DNA from: Solen grandis
Taxonomy: Eukaryota; Mollusca; Bivalvia; Adapedonta; Solenidae
Direction: 5' to 3'
Length of the DNA: 64,000 nt
Assembly (NCBI GenBank): GCA_021229015.1
Contig: CM037777.1
Coordinates: 51,948,423-52,012,422, forward strand
Made by a program: the position numbers and the translations under genes. Shown here one piece after another: positions 1-11,420 of the stretch (positions within the stretch are counted from its first letter, which is position 1; each line of letters starts with the position of its first letter). The notes under the pieces were generated by a model, which did not search any database, was not told the DNA's origin, and worked only from the letters and a program-made list of their open reading frames with translations.

Positions 1-2301
1 CAAAATCGTGTGGTAATGTTTCATCCAAGCAGTGAATCTCTCTCAGCTTCAAACAAATTTATTTCTGGTTACAGAACATATCCGATGTTATTGTAAAATG
101 TCTTTGGTGTTGACGGATAGCTTATGTCTTTATTTAAGTGGTATAAAAATACTGGCTCTAAAAACAACATACACTTAGTACTATTCCTCCACAAACATCC
201 AAAGACGTACACAACTCTAAAACAAATATTCCTTTAAGCTTTATGTATAATTTCCGATAACAAAAAATATTTTCAATGATTTTTGCACATTGTGTGATTA
301 AACAATTCCAGCAGAATATATTAAAACGTTTAAAAAACAACAAAAGGTAAAATGAAAACTGTACATACTCGTACATAAAGAGGAAAAGGAGGGTAAATAT
401 TAATTTTATTGTGTTTATCTGCTAAGCAAGGAATTGTTTTATTTTGTACAATTTTCAGACTAAAACATTTAATTGTATGTCATTCCATTTCATAATTAAA
501 TTTAAAATGCATGTATAAAGTTCTATAATAGGAAAGTTCAAATATTACATGTTAATTGGATAAATTATTATATCTATGACAATTGTATTTAAAGCAGCTC
601 GTAGACTATAAATTTGACTTAAAACTATATATGTGTTACGTCAATACCCATCTACACGCTCATGGTCATCCAATGTATCATTCAGCGATTGTTAAAAATT
701 GATAGTGTCTTAATCGAATGCTATAACTTTACGAACGATATAAATCCTGTATTTAAAATTCCTATTTTCGTGTGCTTTATTGACTGAGCACACGCGCGCA
801 TGCTTTGAAAGTTTTAACCGGTAACCCTGTATAATTGTATGATAAAGAGGCATATAAGCTACAAATCCGCAAGCAGACATGCAGTGGCCTAAATGCATAT
901 CGTCGAACAACAAAAAAAAACAAACAAACAGTTAACAATTTCAATAATTCGGCAAAAATATGCATTTCTCAAGAAAAACATTTTTAGCAACTACACGATG
1001 GACGTTTGTACAGTTGCCATATACCTTCAAACATTCATGATGTAGTTGCAGAAAATACCATGTTTTTATTTTTGGGAAAAGGATATTTTTACCGAAATAT
1101 AGGAAAAGGTTGAATTTAATTGTTTACTTATCATTTATTAAACAATTAAGAGATATTGTTACCCGTGACTGGCGAAGACGCCATTTTGAGGGATGTGTCC
1201 CATGGTACAGAAAACACCTGCTTCGGGTAAACCGTATCTGTATTTTACCGGAATTCCTCGAAATGACCTTTTACGAAAGTAGTATTTTCCCGGGTAATAT
1301 GACCTATACTAGCAGGGTTTATTTGCATAACTGGCTATCTGTAATTATGTTACCCAAAAGCTCTTTCACGTAGAAACTAGCGAAGACCTATTTTCATGAC
1401 ATTAGAAAATAACAGAAAGTCATAAATCTAATCGAATACACGATTGATCAATTTGATCTACAAATCATATTTAATGTTGAAATAGCTTAGATACATCATC
1501 CAGCTACATTGCTACAACAAATCGTTCAGGAATTGAATTTATTCCTTTATTTGATAAGATTAATAAAACAACATTTACAAACTTACATGTCGAAAAAAAA
1601 AGTGTAACTTACTTAATTTAGACTTGCATACCTGCGATACTTATTGGAATTACTGTAAAATTAATGTATCTATCGACATTTAATTTCGTGGAAGAAAGTA
1701 ACAAAGTCAATTTAATCGGTCCATGTATTCATGGATTCATGTCAAAGAAAACGTTAGGTCTATTTATGAAATGAACAGTGTTCCCTGGGATATATTGATA
1801 GATAATGCAAGATAAATCAATGTTTATTCAGAAATTGTCATGTTCTCGTGCGTTCATGAGGTCTATTTATGAAATGAACATTTTTCTGCAGGAAATTATT
1901 AGAAGATAAAGCATTCGACGAAAGTTTATACTCCACGTTAACTAAAAGGCCATACAGTTCAGGTATATGTTATTAGAGCAATAAAAATCAATGGATTGGA
2001 TACTTTTTATTATATTTGGTCAAACAAATCATACCTAATGCGGATAAAAACAACAACAAGGTCAAATATAAGGTCATACAGTGTTCTATTTTTTATGAAT
2101 GGATGCAGGAGGCTTTGATAAAGAGTACAGATTCTTCACCTGTAAATGGCAATATCACATACATAATCGATGAGCGCTTCTTTCGAAGCCAGCATTTTAA
2201 ATAAAACATTCGTTTTTTATTCAATGTTCTATTCATTGATCTTGTTTGCCCCTTCGAGAATACACACTGTAATACTCTCTGAAAACAACATAAATCAGCT
2301 T

Positions 2302-2700
2302 GATGAGGACCGCTAATATCTCGTCTGTGAAAATCTGCAATTGACTCACTGAATGTCAAGTCATTTAAATCAAAAAAAATATAGCAGTTATATGAGATCA
2401 ACAAATGGTACGTATGTGACCTACTGATGCTGCATCTTTGATAATTAGCATCTTGCTAAAAAATGTCATGTCATTTAATTTATATTTTATAGCAGTTATA
2501 TAGGACCCGCTTATGTCATGTTTGTAAAGATTAGTATTCGTAACAGCTTTATGATAATAATTTCTGAGAAAATGAACATTTGACCCATTAAATACCATGT
2601 CCATGAATCGCAATAGCATCTTACAGCATTTATATTTGTATGCGAGACCCACTAAAGCCAGGTCTATGAAAATCTGCATTTGGCTCCCCAAATGTAATTA
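2302..2700 (+). repeat. Degenerate ~86-bp tandem repeat, copy A array
   Basis: Units begin near 2302, 2392, 2417 (partial), 2500 and 2643 with variants of ATGAGACCCACTAATGCC. Each continues with TATGAAAATCTGCATTTG-like and TATTTTATAGCAGTTAT-like segments. The same array lies at the equivalent place in copy B (12035-12475), so it predates the large duplication. Confidence 0.7.
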
Positions 2701-2725
2701 ATATTGATGTTAGTTTTCTTTTGTC

Positions 2726-3886
2726 AAAAATAAACATGTTTCTACAAAAATTGGTTTGACAAAGGAATATTGTTTGTCGATCAATTAATAGATTTTATAA
2801 CTAATCAATTACTCCTTTAAAATTAAAAATTTTAAATAGAAAAATGAATCAAATAGAAAATTCAAAAACTCCAAATAAAACTTTATCAATACAAATTACA
2901 AAAAATCAGAAGATAAGTGGTACAATATTTTAAATGATGAAGCCATAGACTGGCCATGTGTATATATGCAACACTTTAAAATAACAAAAGACACTTATCT
3001 ACGAGATTTCCAGTATAAATTTTTAATGCGAAGAATAGCAACCAACAAATATTTAACAAAAATTCAAATAAAAAACAGCAGTCTATGTGACTTTTGTAAT
3101 AGCAATATAGAAACAATAGAACACCTTTTTTGGGAGTGCACACATACACAGCAATTTTGGAATGAAATAAGTGTTTTCTTAAAAACAAAATATTTAGATA
3201 TAAATTTTGATTACAAAATGATATTTCAAGGCATTAAATGCAATACAGAAAATAATGACATCATAAATTTTATCATACTGATAGCAAACTTTTTTATATA
3301 TCAAATGAAGCTAAAAAACATACTGCCAACTATATATATTTTTAAACAAATTTTAAAATTCAGATTGACAGTTGAACAACATATATCTTTAACACAAAAT
3401 AAATTAATATCTTTCAATATAGACATTTTCTCTAATATTCAATATGAACATTTAAAAAAAATAACATAAAAAGTAAAAGAAAAAACCACTCCTACCACTT
3501 TTTTTTCAGTATTTTATTTTACTATTTTTTATTTTTTTTTTGGTCTGTGTCTGTCTGTTTGTTTGTTGTTGTTTTTTTATTATTATAAGTAGTAGTAGTA
3601 GTAAAACTGAAACATATTTGAAATCGGATGCTCTTTTACATTGCCTTTCTAAATCAATACTCTGTATATCTTTTCTTCACTTTCTTGTACCTTTTCTACT
3701 TTTATTCTTTATACTATTACCTTATTTCAAACTCTTCCTTTTCCGCTAATAAAATTTTGTTCATGGATTTATAAATTCCATTGTATTAAATTTATACATT
3801 GTGTATTGTAATCATGTCATAATATGTAGATGTACTGAAATGGAATGAATAAATAAATGAAAAAAAATAAAAAAAATAAACATGTT
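2726..3886 (+). mobile_element. 5'-truncated LINE (non-LTR retrotransposon) with target-site duplication
   Basis: The insertion spans about 2741-3871 and is bounded by the 15-bp direct repeat AAAAATAAACATGTT at 2726-2740 and 3872-3886. It has the layout of a 5'-truncated LINE: only the C-terminal part of the reverse-transcriptase ORF (2966-3469), a ~400-bp 3' UTR rich in T and short repeats (AGTAGT at 3588-3601), and an A-rich end (3846-3871) of AATAAATAAATGAAAA type. It lies inside duplication copy A. Copy B has no comparable ORF, so the insertion is inferred to be younger than the duplication. Confidence 0.85.
2966..3469 (+). CDS. LINE ORF2 C-terminal fragment with zf-RVT zinc-binding domain
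   Basis: The frame encodes the tail end of a LINE polyprotein. The diagnostic motif is CDFCNSNIETIEHLFWEC at about residues 41-58, the CxxC..HxxxxC zinc-binding motif (zf-RVT) that follows the reverse transcriptase in many non-LTR elements, then QFWNEI. Upstream of the first ATG the frame stays open to about 2882 (KWYNILNDEAIDW), where a stop intervenes. A shifted frame (NSKTPNKTLSIQIT) continues upstream, so a frameshift near 2900 is likely. Endonuclease and RT catalytic domains are absent because of 5' truncation. The 167-residue frame is strongly A/T-biased in codon choice, like its surroundings. It is not a functional gene alone. Family identity is confident, clade assignment is not. Confidence 0.85.
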   Translation: MQHFKITKDTYLRDFQYKFLMRRIATNKYLTKIQIKNSSLCDFCNSNIETIEHLFWECTHTQQFWNEISVFLKTKYLDINFDYKMIFQGIKCNTENNDIINFIILIANFFIYQMKLKNILPTIYIFKQILKFRLTVEQHISLTQNKLISFNIDIFSNIQYEHLKKIT

Positions 3887-3998
3887 AAAACATCTTTCTA
3901 ATATGAACATCACTTTAGGTATTACATTAAGCCAAGAAACAATATATCAGAAAAGTAAATGTAAAACAATTTAATTAATAGATTCGATTCAAAATTAT

Positions 3999-4100
3999 GT
4001 GACCCTATGGCACGTTGTCCAGTGGTACTACATGAGTGTTGATCCAAGGTTTGCATATTCGATCCACGTCTTTTGTAGGGCTAAAAATATTTCACAGATT
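3999..4100 (+). repeat. Possible degenerate tRNA-derived SINE head
   Basis: GTTGTCCAGTGGTAC resembles a tRNA A box and GGTTTGCATATTCGATCC a degraded B box, at roughly tRNA spacing. No tRNA fold is preserved. It could be chance. Confidence 0.3.
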
Positions 4101-4309
4101 TTCACAGATGCAAACTATTGGTTCACACAGGAACCCTCGCTATTTTGTTTTCAATCGATTTATAAAAAAATATATGGGGGAAATATATTGATAATAAGTA
4201 ATAATAATAATATTTTTCTTGATAAAAAATTCAACGGACAGATATCCTTTGTCTTTTCAGATTTATTCCTCTGTTACAAATGCTTTTTGCAAATGTAAAA
4301 AATATACCT

Positions 4310-4366
4310 GGGTTTAGTGACTAAATGACTGAAATTTTGTCGGCGGGACGTTAAAATCAACAAACA
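4310..4366 (+). repeat. SINE-C 3' end fragment
   Basis: TAAATGACTGAAATTTTGTC, then GGCGGGACGTTAAAATCAACAAAC, matches the 3' end of the SINE family seen full-length at 48587-48880. Copy B has the same family at the equivalent position (13130-13196), so this piece predates the A/B duplication. Confidence 0.7.
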
Positions 4367-5194
4367 GTTAAACAAATGTGAACAGAATTTTATTGATAAC
4401 CTGATATGCGTATTTATTTTGTGGCGGTTTGGCGCCAAGTTCATTGGTCTAATGATTAATCCGCGTAATTTTCCTGCAAATAGTTGCATAAAAACATGTT
4501 CCCGTAATGAGACATTTAATTGCTTTCAAAGATATTGATTTCATTAGATTCTTGTTCAGTGATTACTTTTTTTTAAATTGTTAAATCTATACTCGTTTCA
4601 TGGCAAAACAAATGTTGCGTTTAATGTAATGTTATTAAGCTTAATGATTTTTTTAAAATAAATTTTCCAGCATGCAAATACACACTATACATACATACAG
4701 TTACACACAGTACATGTATGTTCACCCTGATATCGAATATATATTCGTCTAGATAACACTCTTTAAATACTTTACGATAATACTTAAAAAAGGGATTTTG
4801 TGTATACTTTTGAATTTGCGAAAGCTTGAACTATAATTTTTTAAATCATTGTAAAGTGTAAGACAATTTGCTTTTTTACTAGTGTTCATTTGCATTTTAT
4901 CCTTATATCAGAAATATAGAACAATATGTATTGATATTACATCTACTCTTCGATTTAAGTGCTATTTTAAATATTCGTATACGAGTACTGTATTCCAAAA
5001 CAGGAACTTTGTCATATATTCTGCAATATCATATGGAAAAAATATGATTTAAGCAAGGACATACATATAGGTTTTGAACCGATGACATTGTGTATGTTTG
5101 TTTACACTGATTGCTTTGTCGTCTGCCATAAATAGTCATTTAAAGCATGATAATGGTATTGTTCCCATGTACCTGTCGTTCAACTTCTATAACA

Positions 5195-5286
5195 GTAGTT
5201 CCAAGTATTGTTGACCAAGTAGTAGGATAATGTGGCCGGATGTGGTATCATGAAGTGTGGGAGCACTGTATCTGTCTCATATAGAC
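5195..5286 (+). repeat. SINE-C internal fragment
   Basis: The AGGATAATGTGGCCGGATG .. GTGGTATCATG .. GAGCACTGTATCTGTCTCAT order matches the body of the SINE at 22815-23077. Both ends are missing. Confidence 0.65.
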
Positions 5287-6569
5287 TAAAGTTTATCAAG
5301 GTACTAAACATTGTCATTTGGACGTAAACTAAAGATAACAGAGACCAACCCGAAATTTATCATTAGTCAAGCTCAAGCTCTATGAAATTTATATTTGTTG
5401 CCTCAGTTGTCCGATACACGCGATTATACGAAGACTTCAACTTTCCGTTTCGTTTCTAGAAATAGGAAAGCCGTTAACTTTACTATTTATAAATCGTTAT
5501 ATTTGCTCATGTTAGCGTTAATGTCTCCATAGCTTTATGGTTCTGGCTCATACTATAACGAATGCATGATTTTGCGAAGGAAACTGATTTTCAAGCTGTT
5601 AAAACGGCTACTGCAGAATCTTTATCATTCACTGACACTAAATTACGTTAAGTGCGTAAAGGAATAAAGTGAGTACATCTTTTCGTGAATTCGAGTTCTA
5701 GAAACCGCAAGACGTGTTAAATGAACTGCAATAAATCACCCCGCTCATGTGTTTTTAAATTTTTAAAATTGCTTTAATGATATAAAGGAGATTATATTTT
5801 GAAAGATTCGCATGATTGTTATTTTTGGCAAAGACACGTGTCATGCAATACACTACAAAGATGAATAATAATTTTGATTCAAATGTAACAAAATAGAAAT
5901 TCGAAGCTCTAGAGAAGTCATTTTCATTTCAAATGTATTTCGTGATCTTACCAAATTGTGAATGTCCATCTTTTTGTAATTCCTTAAGCCCAAATGTTTC
6001 TTCATTTCAAAATGAAAGACTTGTTTTGTATTTCGCATGTCATTAGATATTGTAAATTTTAACTTTACTAAACCCTTGTATTCGACAGAAAGAAAAAATA
6101 TCAAATCTCAACGCAATATTAATTCTTGATTCAGTCCGCATTAAGAATTAAATTTGACAGTTTTAAGATTGATTGATATTGCTTTATTTGCGTCAATTAA
6201 AACCGATTAAAACAATTTCATTGTTGAAAATTTGACAAAATATGTCGAAGCTAAAGAAATATCATAATATAATTATATTTCTTTAGAGATAGATTTTCAA
6301 AATTGTTAGGCACACATTACCTGTGTTTTAAACAATGTCAAAAGTGTTTCATATTGAACACATCTAAATATTGACTATTTTTTTTGATATTAGAAAACAT
6401 GGTCAAGCCTGCGCATAACATCAGGACCCAGGGACTGATGCAGGAGTTCGTATTTATGACTTTTGCAAGTCATGATTCTTGATTGTTGATTAAGTATGCC
6501 ATGATAATTAACATATTGATGATATTTGTTTTTTTATAATGATTGTGATTATAATTGAATGATGAATGT

Positions 6570-7640
6570 ATCATTTAAGTCGTGTATAACACAGTTTTGA
6601 AAACTTGATATAATTATATCAAATAATATAATATTGTTTTAAATTACATCGCGCAAAAGAAAACGAATACATAAATACTAATAACTCCAGACGTTATAGA
6701 GATTTATTGCACCTATTGTGTTTCCTAACTATTATGTTTGTCTTGGATTTAACGAGGTTTAATTGTCTTAGAGTGTTGACAGTAAAGAATATCTTTAACG
6801 TTTGTTAAATTGCATTGTAGATGAAATCGTCCTCTGGTGGCACCGTCTTCTGGTGAAGAAAGTAGGTGTTTTTTCTATATATACATTTTTGTAAATGGTA
6901 ATTTGTAAATTTGTAAGAAAGTTTATCTTATATGAACTATTGATTTTAACACGTAATTTGCTTTAGATATTCCTATCAAATTTTGATTTAGCAATCTCAA
7001 TGTGTAGAGTGCTTATTTTTCGTTGATATAGAATTTCGCTGAATCCATAAATTAAAAACAATTCCGTGCATACTTTAATTCGTTTTCAACGATTATTCAT
7101 TTGTATTGTTCATAAACTAATTAACCGACTACATGCAGTTCCACCCACATTGTGCAATTTAAAGACTATTCACGATTTTTTCAAGCATCATGTAATGGTT
7201 TGGCATAATTACTATCGAGAAGCACGGTGTTTAGATGTAAAATATATTTCGTTTGAACTTTAATGGCCTAAAACACATTGCAACTATAATAGATATATCA
7301 ATTTGCAAAACCGTCATCGTCATGATAAATTGAAAACTTTGCTAGACCTTTTTAACTTTATTCCTTGAATAAATACTGTATTTTTTTGTCGTTTAAATTA
7401 ACTTAAATAATAAAAAAAAAAATTTTTAATTTTTAGTTTTATGGAATGTTGTCGTGGTAATATAAATTAAGGTACGTGTCGGGACTTAAAACTATAGATC
7501 ATAAAGAATTTATTTCATAGATTTCAAACAAACTGCTAAGTCTTTTCGTAGCCATAAACGTAATCATGCACATAATTATATATGACATGATTAAATATTA
7601 ATTTAATAAACTTTGAATGGTGAAACATAAATTTTCTTTG
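6570..7640. other. AT-rich spacer, no feature seen
   Basis: No recognisable gene, repeat boundary or tRNA-like sequence. A small frame at 7066-7263 has no family resemblance and weak composition, and I regard it as chance. Confidence 0.5.
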
Positions 7641-8245
7641 TCGTGCAGATTGAGCCACACTATTGTATTAACGAAAGAAATGGGCATAAAGCTCTTGGAA
7701 GGAACTGTCTGATCTGGATTTTCTCTTTTGGCCAAGGCGTAAAAACAAATATTCACGAGGAAAAGGGTTGAAGATCGTATAACAAGTTTTTAGCACTAGT
7801 TCTATAACAGTATCATGTCAGTCCCCCAGGAAGATATCTGAGACTTATAATAAAATTACGTAAGATAAAAATTAGGAGTCTAGACTGCTACAGCAAGACA
7901 TTGTCATAACCCAGGCGACACATATGTACGGAAGTACTTAACGGAGGACAGGAAACCGCAATTTAGACTACATACAATTGACAGCATATTCAATTTCTGT
8001 CACAATGTTGTTAAGAACTGCAAATTCTATGAATTTTCACATAATTGACAAAGACACATTTTGTAATACGTTAATTTGCTTCTGGCATTTCATACCAATA
8101 TGTAGATTGTACTGCTGTATTAGGCATTCACTTTTTAGAAGAGAACTACATGTTATTAGTTGTAATATGATGTCTATGGTGATGGATAATTTTATGTTAA
8201 AAACCAAATATTCCGAAACTAAGAACCATTTGTCACATTTAAAAA
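7640..8245 (+). repeat. Duplicated segment paralogous to 42845-43610
   Basis: Collinear with segment D: GGAAGGAACTGTCTGATCTGG (around 7699-7719) matches the SINE-interrupted site at 42895/43102. CAGGCGACACATATG matches CAGGCGACACATACG (about 43292). AATTTTCACATAAT .. TTTTGTAATACG .. TCTGGCATTTCATACCAAT matches 43412-43480. Both copies keep a short open frame here (MNFHI..FCNT..CFWHFIPI), which may be a relic of coding sequence, but the product is not recognised. Confidence 0.75.
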
Positions 8246-8604
8246 AAAAGTAACATAATATGATTTTTTTTAAAAAAAAAGATATGCGGCGTAGCTAAAA
8301 AAAAATGTCAATTGTTATTTGTAAAACACATTAAAACTAATTTAAAGTTTGAAACGTTTACAAAATGTTTATGAATACCAAATTTTTGGGAGGTATTAAC
8401 CAAGCGAAACCGAAAGATCATAAATCACGAATATCCGATTATTGTTTCCAGATCCGCACAATAACTGCATGACTTCTCAGCAGTAGTGACCTCCCCTGGA
8501 GGCCGATTTCACTTTTAAAAAAAAGGGGGAAACTGAGGTCTAAAATAGACATACTTCTGCTTCTTATTTTGTTGTTTTAACTCATATTGCCAAAGCAGCA
8601 TTCC

Positions 8605-8876
8605 TAAATTGATAGGGGCCGCCGTGGCCGAGCGGTTACAGTCGTGGACTACAAATCTCTCAGCCCCTCATCGCTGTGGGTTCGAATCCCGGTAGGGACT
8701 TCGGATTTTTCATGTGAGGAAGCCTTCCAGCTGGCTTGCGGTAGGTCGGTGGTTCTACCCGGGTACCTCTGTGTACTCGGGGTCTTCCTCCACCTGTAAT
8801 TAGCTGGACGTCGCTATATGATTGAAATACTATCGCAGCGACGGTAAACCCCAATACAACAACAACTAAATTGATA
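8605..8876 (+). mobile_element. SINE-B (tRNA-Ser-like head), plus-strand copy with target-site duplication
   Basis: The body is 8615-8866. The head GTGGCCGAGCGGTTAC is a tRNA A box and GGTTCGAATCCCGG a B box. The long variable-arm-like part (CTCAGCCCCTC) and the GGACTACAAATC anticodon region suggest descent from a tRNA-Ser type. The body ends GGTAAACCCCAATA plus a CAACAACAAC tail. Flanked by the 10-bp direct repeat TAAATTGATA at 8605-8614 and 8867-8876. With the next entry it forms a long inverted repeat. Confidence 0.85.
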
Positions 8877-8900
8877 TGAAAGTGTTAAATGTTCCTTTCT

Positions 8901-9154
8901 TTGTTGCTGTTCTATTGGGGTTTACCGTCGCTGCGATAGTATTTCAATCATATAGCGACGTCCAGCTAATTACATGTGGAGAAAGACCCCGAGTACACAA
9001 AGGTACCCGGGTAGAACCACCGACCTACCGCAAGCCAGCTGGAAGGCTTCCTCACATGAAAAATCCGAAGTCCCTACCGGGATTCGAACCCACAGCGGTG
9101 AGGGGCCGAGAGATTTGTAGTCCACGACTGTAACCGCTCGGCCACGGCGGCCCC
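8901..9154 (-). mobile_element. SINE-B, minus-strand copy (inverted partner)
   Basis: Nearly identical reverse complement of the 8615-8866 copy: GGGGTTTACCGTCGCTGCG at its start (3' end of the SINE) and CGCTCGGCCACGGCGGCCCC at its end (tRNA head). Differences are few, for example GGAGAAAGACC against GGAGGAAGACC in the body. No clear target-site duplication. Open frames on both strands here are simply translated SINE. Confidence 0.85.
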
Positions 9155-9252
9155 TTTGTAATTTCATGATTAAACTAAAATAGAAAAAAAAAATGTTATA
9201 TCAAGTAGAAAGATATATACACCTGAAACTCCCATAAATTGAATATCCTAAA

Positions 9253-9425
9253 TACAGTTAAACCTGTCTTAAGCGGTCAGTCAAGTGAACAAGAAAAAGT
9301 GGTCGCTTAACTGTGGTGATTGCTAAATGAAGTTTATATAACAATATGCTAGTTTGGGTCATATTAAAATTGACCGCTAAATACAGGTTGACCATTTATT
9401 ACCCGGTTTTACAGGTTTAACTGTA
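9253..9425. mobile_element. MITE with 13-bp terminal inverted repeats and TA target site (pogo/Tc1-mariner type)
   Basis: The termini CAGTTAAACCTGT (9255-9267) and ACAGGTTTAACTG (9411-9423) are perfect inverted complements, each flanked by TA (9253-9254, 9424-9425). The body contains subterminal AAGCGGTCA / TGACCGCTAA. It is about 169 bp and non-coding. The CAGT..AAACC terminus and TA duplication fit pogo-like MITEs; the family is inferred. Confidence 0.8.
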
Positions 9426-9501
9426 AGGTAAAAATAGAATTATACAAGCCAGTGATAGCATTGCATTTACTCTGGCTTCATTTGTATGCCTAAATATGAC
9501 T

Positions 9502-9524
9502 GGTTGACTTGACTTGACTTGACT
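9502..9524. repeat. Short (GACTT)n repeat
   Basis: TTGACTTGACTTGACTTGAC directly abuts the truncated SINE-B that follows. Confidence 0.8.
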
Positions 9525-9680
9525 ATTTGAGTTTACCGTCGCTTCGACAGTATTTCAGTCATATAGCGATGTCCAGCTAATTACAGGTGAAGGAAGACCC
9601 CGAATGCACGGAGACATCTGGGTAGAAACACCGACCTACCGCAAACCAGCTGTAAGGCTTCCACACATGAAAATCCGAAT
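9525..9680 (-). mobile_element. SINE-B, diverged and head-truncated copy
   Basis: GAGTTTACCGTCGCTTCGAC .. GCGATGTCCAGCTAATTACA .. CCGACCTACCGCAAACCAGC matches the body of SINE-B in reverse. It stops at CACATGAAAATCCGAA, before the tRNA head. More diverged than the inverted pair, so older. Confidence 0.8.
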
Positions 9681-9689
9681 GATGATTGG

Positions 9690-10365
9690 TTTAAAGTGCA
9701 TGAAAAGGTAAAATAAATCACAAGAATAATGAAAATAAGAAATGTCGAAAATTCACCACTTTGTCTTAACTCTGAGCTTTACATATTTAAATATGTTTTT
9801 CGGAACCCATATTTTGCATCATCGGCTGCCACATGCTTTTGCAATAAATAAATATGGTAGCTTCTTTTGTTGAGGATGTAGAAAATAAGTAAAAGCCACT
9901 GTGCCATAAAATGCATTAATCAGAACCAATTGTGATCAATTACCCTGACTCCGCAGGGACTAGTTTTTGTAACGCACTCAGCATTTTCTGATTATCTTTA
10001 ATGTCTTAGCTGCATCTACCCTATATATCTCTGTATGTTACTTGTAAAAATAATTCATTTAAATCTTACATTTTTATTGGCACTTGTGAATGAGTTTGCG
10101 ATCAAAGGAGTAAAAATCAGCCTACACATCCTTGCATACTATCCATGATCTGCACTGTTCGCTATTCAGTTAATAAATTTTCAGCAAGCACAACCATAAA
10201 CAACTAATGGTACAGTCTAAAATGAAGAAAGGAAAAGTCCAAATAAGAAATTTAGCATGCTAAGTGTTAAACAATATTTGGTGGCATCTCCATTAGACTC
10301 TAAAATATAATTCTTTAAAATTTGGCATGTTAACCACAGTTTTAAAAGTTTTCTTTTTCGACCAC
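9690..10365. other. Spacer with a probable old MITE remnant
   Basis: 10120-10275 (GATCTGCACTGTTCGCTATTC .. CAAGTCC .. AAATTTAGCATGCTAAGTGT) resembles, from memory, a dispersed bivalve MITE whose end reads AAATTTAGCAGGGTAAGGG. Only one end is seen. The rest shows nothing recognisable. Confidence 0.3.
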
Positions 10366-11420
10366 AAATTCGTGTGGTATTATATTTCAGGCTGTGAATC
10401 CCTCTCAGCTTCAAACAAATTCATTTCTGGTTACAGTGCATGACCGATGTTATTGTAAAATGAGGTATTATTTCGAGTAGAATATACATAATTTGGAGAC
10501 CGCATCTTAAATTTTAAAAGAGAACACCAATCTTTTAATTCAATATCAGTAAACCAGAAATATGACGCCTCGGATATTGAAGCATTTCCTTTTTCATTTT
10601 TAAGAGAATATTTCGTGATCTTTTCTGTTTGGAAAATAAGTTATTGCCGATTTCATGTCGTATTCGAGCCATTGCACAAAAGCTTGAACATTTAAAACAC
10701 TAGATGAAACGATGTTTCAGTACGTATCTGAAGCCTTTCATATTGATCAGATATGAAGAGTATTCTCAGACGAAGAACGAAGTTAATTTATTCTAAGCTT
10801 TCTGTGGAAGGACTCTTTCATCAACGATTGATAAGAATACTTTTGATCGTAAGAGATAAGATTTTAAGATTTTACTACGTCTATTGCCAAAATTGTATCC
10901 TGCAAGCACCGTTGGGATAGTGGAATAGAGAATTTGATATAATGAAAGTATAATAAAATTTTCATCACATGTTATTTAATTTTTGGCTCATATCACAGAT
11001 TGAGTTGAAACTGAATTATTCTCCTCCTGTGTCTGTTTGACAAAAAAATAGCATCATGTATACATGATATATCCGGTTACAAAATTCATTTTCAATACAT
11101 TTAAGCACATTGTGCAATTACACAATTTTAGATTTTAGCAGGATTAGTCAAATTGTTCGAGCAAAAACAAAAGGTAAAATGAAAACTGCACATACTCTTA
11201 CATTCGTACATAAAGAGGAAAAGGAGAGTGAAAATTAAGTTTATTGTGTTTATCTGGGACGCTAGGAATTATTTTATCCTGAACAAATTTTCAGGCTAGA
11301 ATATTGAATTATATGTCATTCCGTTTGGAATTCATATTTAAATTTAAAAAAACATGTAAAGTGTTCTACGATCGGAAAGTCAAAATATTTCATTTTAAGT
11401 GACTAAATTATAATTTTCAG

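Larger units (their letters stand above)
1..6570 (+). repeat. Segmental duplication copy A
   Basis: Collinear with 10365-14430. Anchors: the opening sequence (AGCTTCAAACAAATT, then CCGATGTTATTGTAAAATG) recurs at 10407-10462. The stretch around 590-650 (AAAGCAGCTCG .. GTGTTACGTCAATACCCA) matches 11430-11510. 1625-2120 matches 11525-11840. 4390-4460 (GTGGCGCCAAGTTCATTG type) matches 13240-13270. 6400-6520 matches 14300-14420. Copies are diverged, with many indels. A carries ~950 bp (about 675-1625) that B lacks, and a LINE insertion at 2741-3871. Part of the extra segment (630-890) recurs as copy C at 49645. No intact gene is seen in A apart from the LINE reading frame. Confidence 0.85.

Noticed and set aside
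1110..1373. 87-codon frame with a WRRRHFEGCVPWYRKHLL segment
   Set aside because: No recognised family, no splice or promoter context, and it lies in a segment absent from copy B. Repeated TTACCC/GGGTAA words suggest a small repeat instead.
2016..2404. Overlapping frames on both strands inside copy A
   Set aside because: The paralogous B sequence does not keep either frame, and they cover the degenerate tandem repeat.
8660..9133. Two similar ~64-85-codon proteins (shared GFTVAAIVFQSYSDVQLIT) on opposite strands
   Set aside because: They are translations of the inverted SINE-B pair; the frames include tRNA-derived sequence and are identical because the SINEs are.
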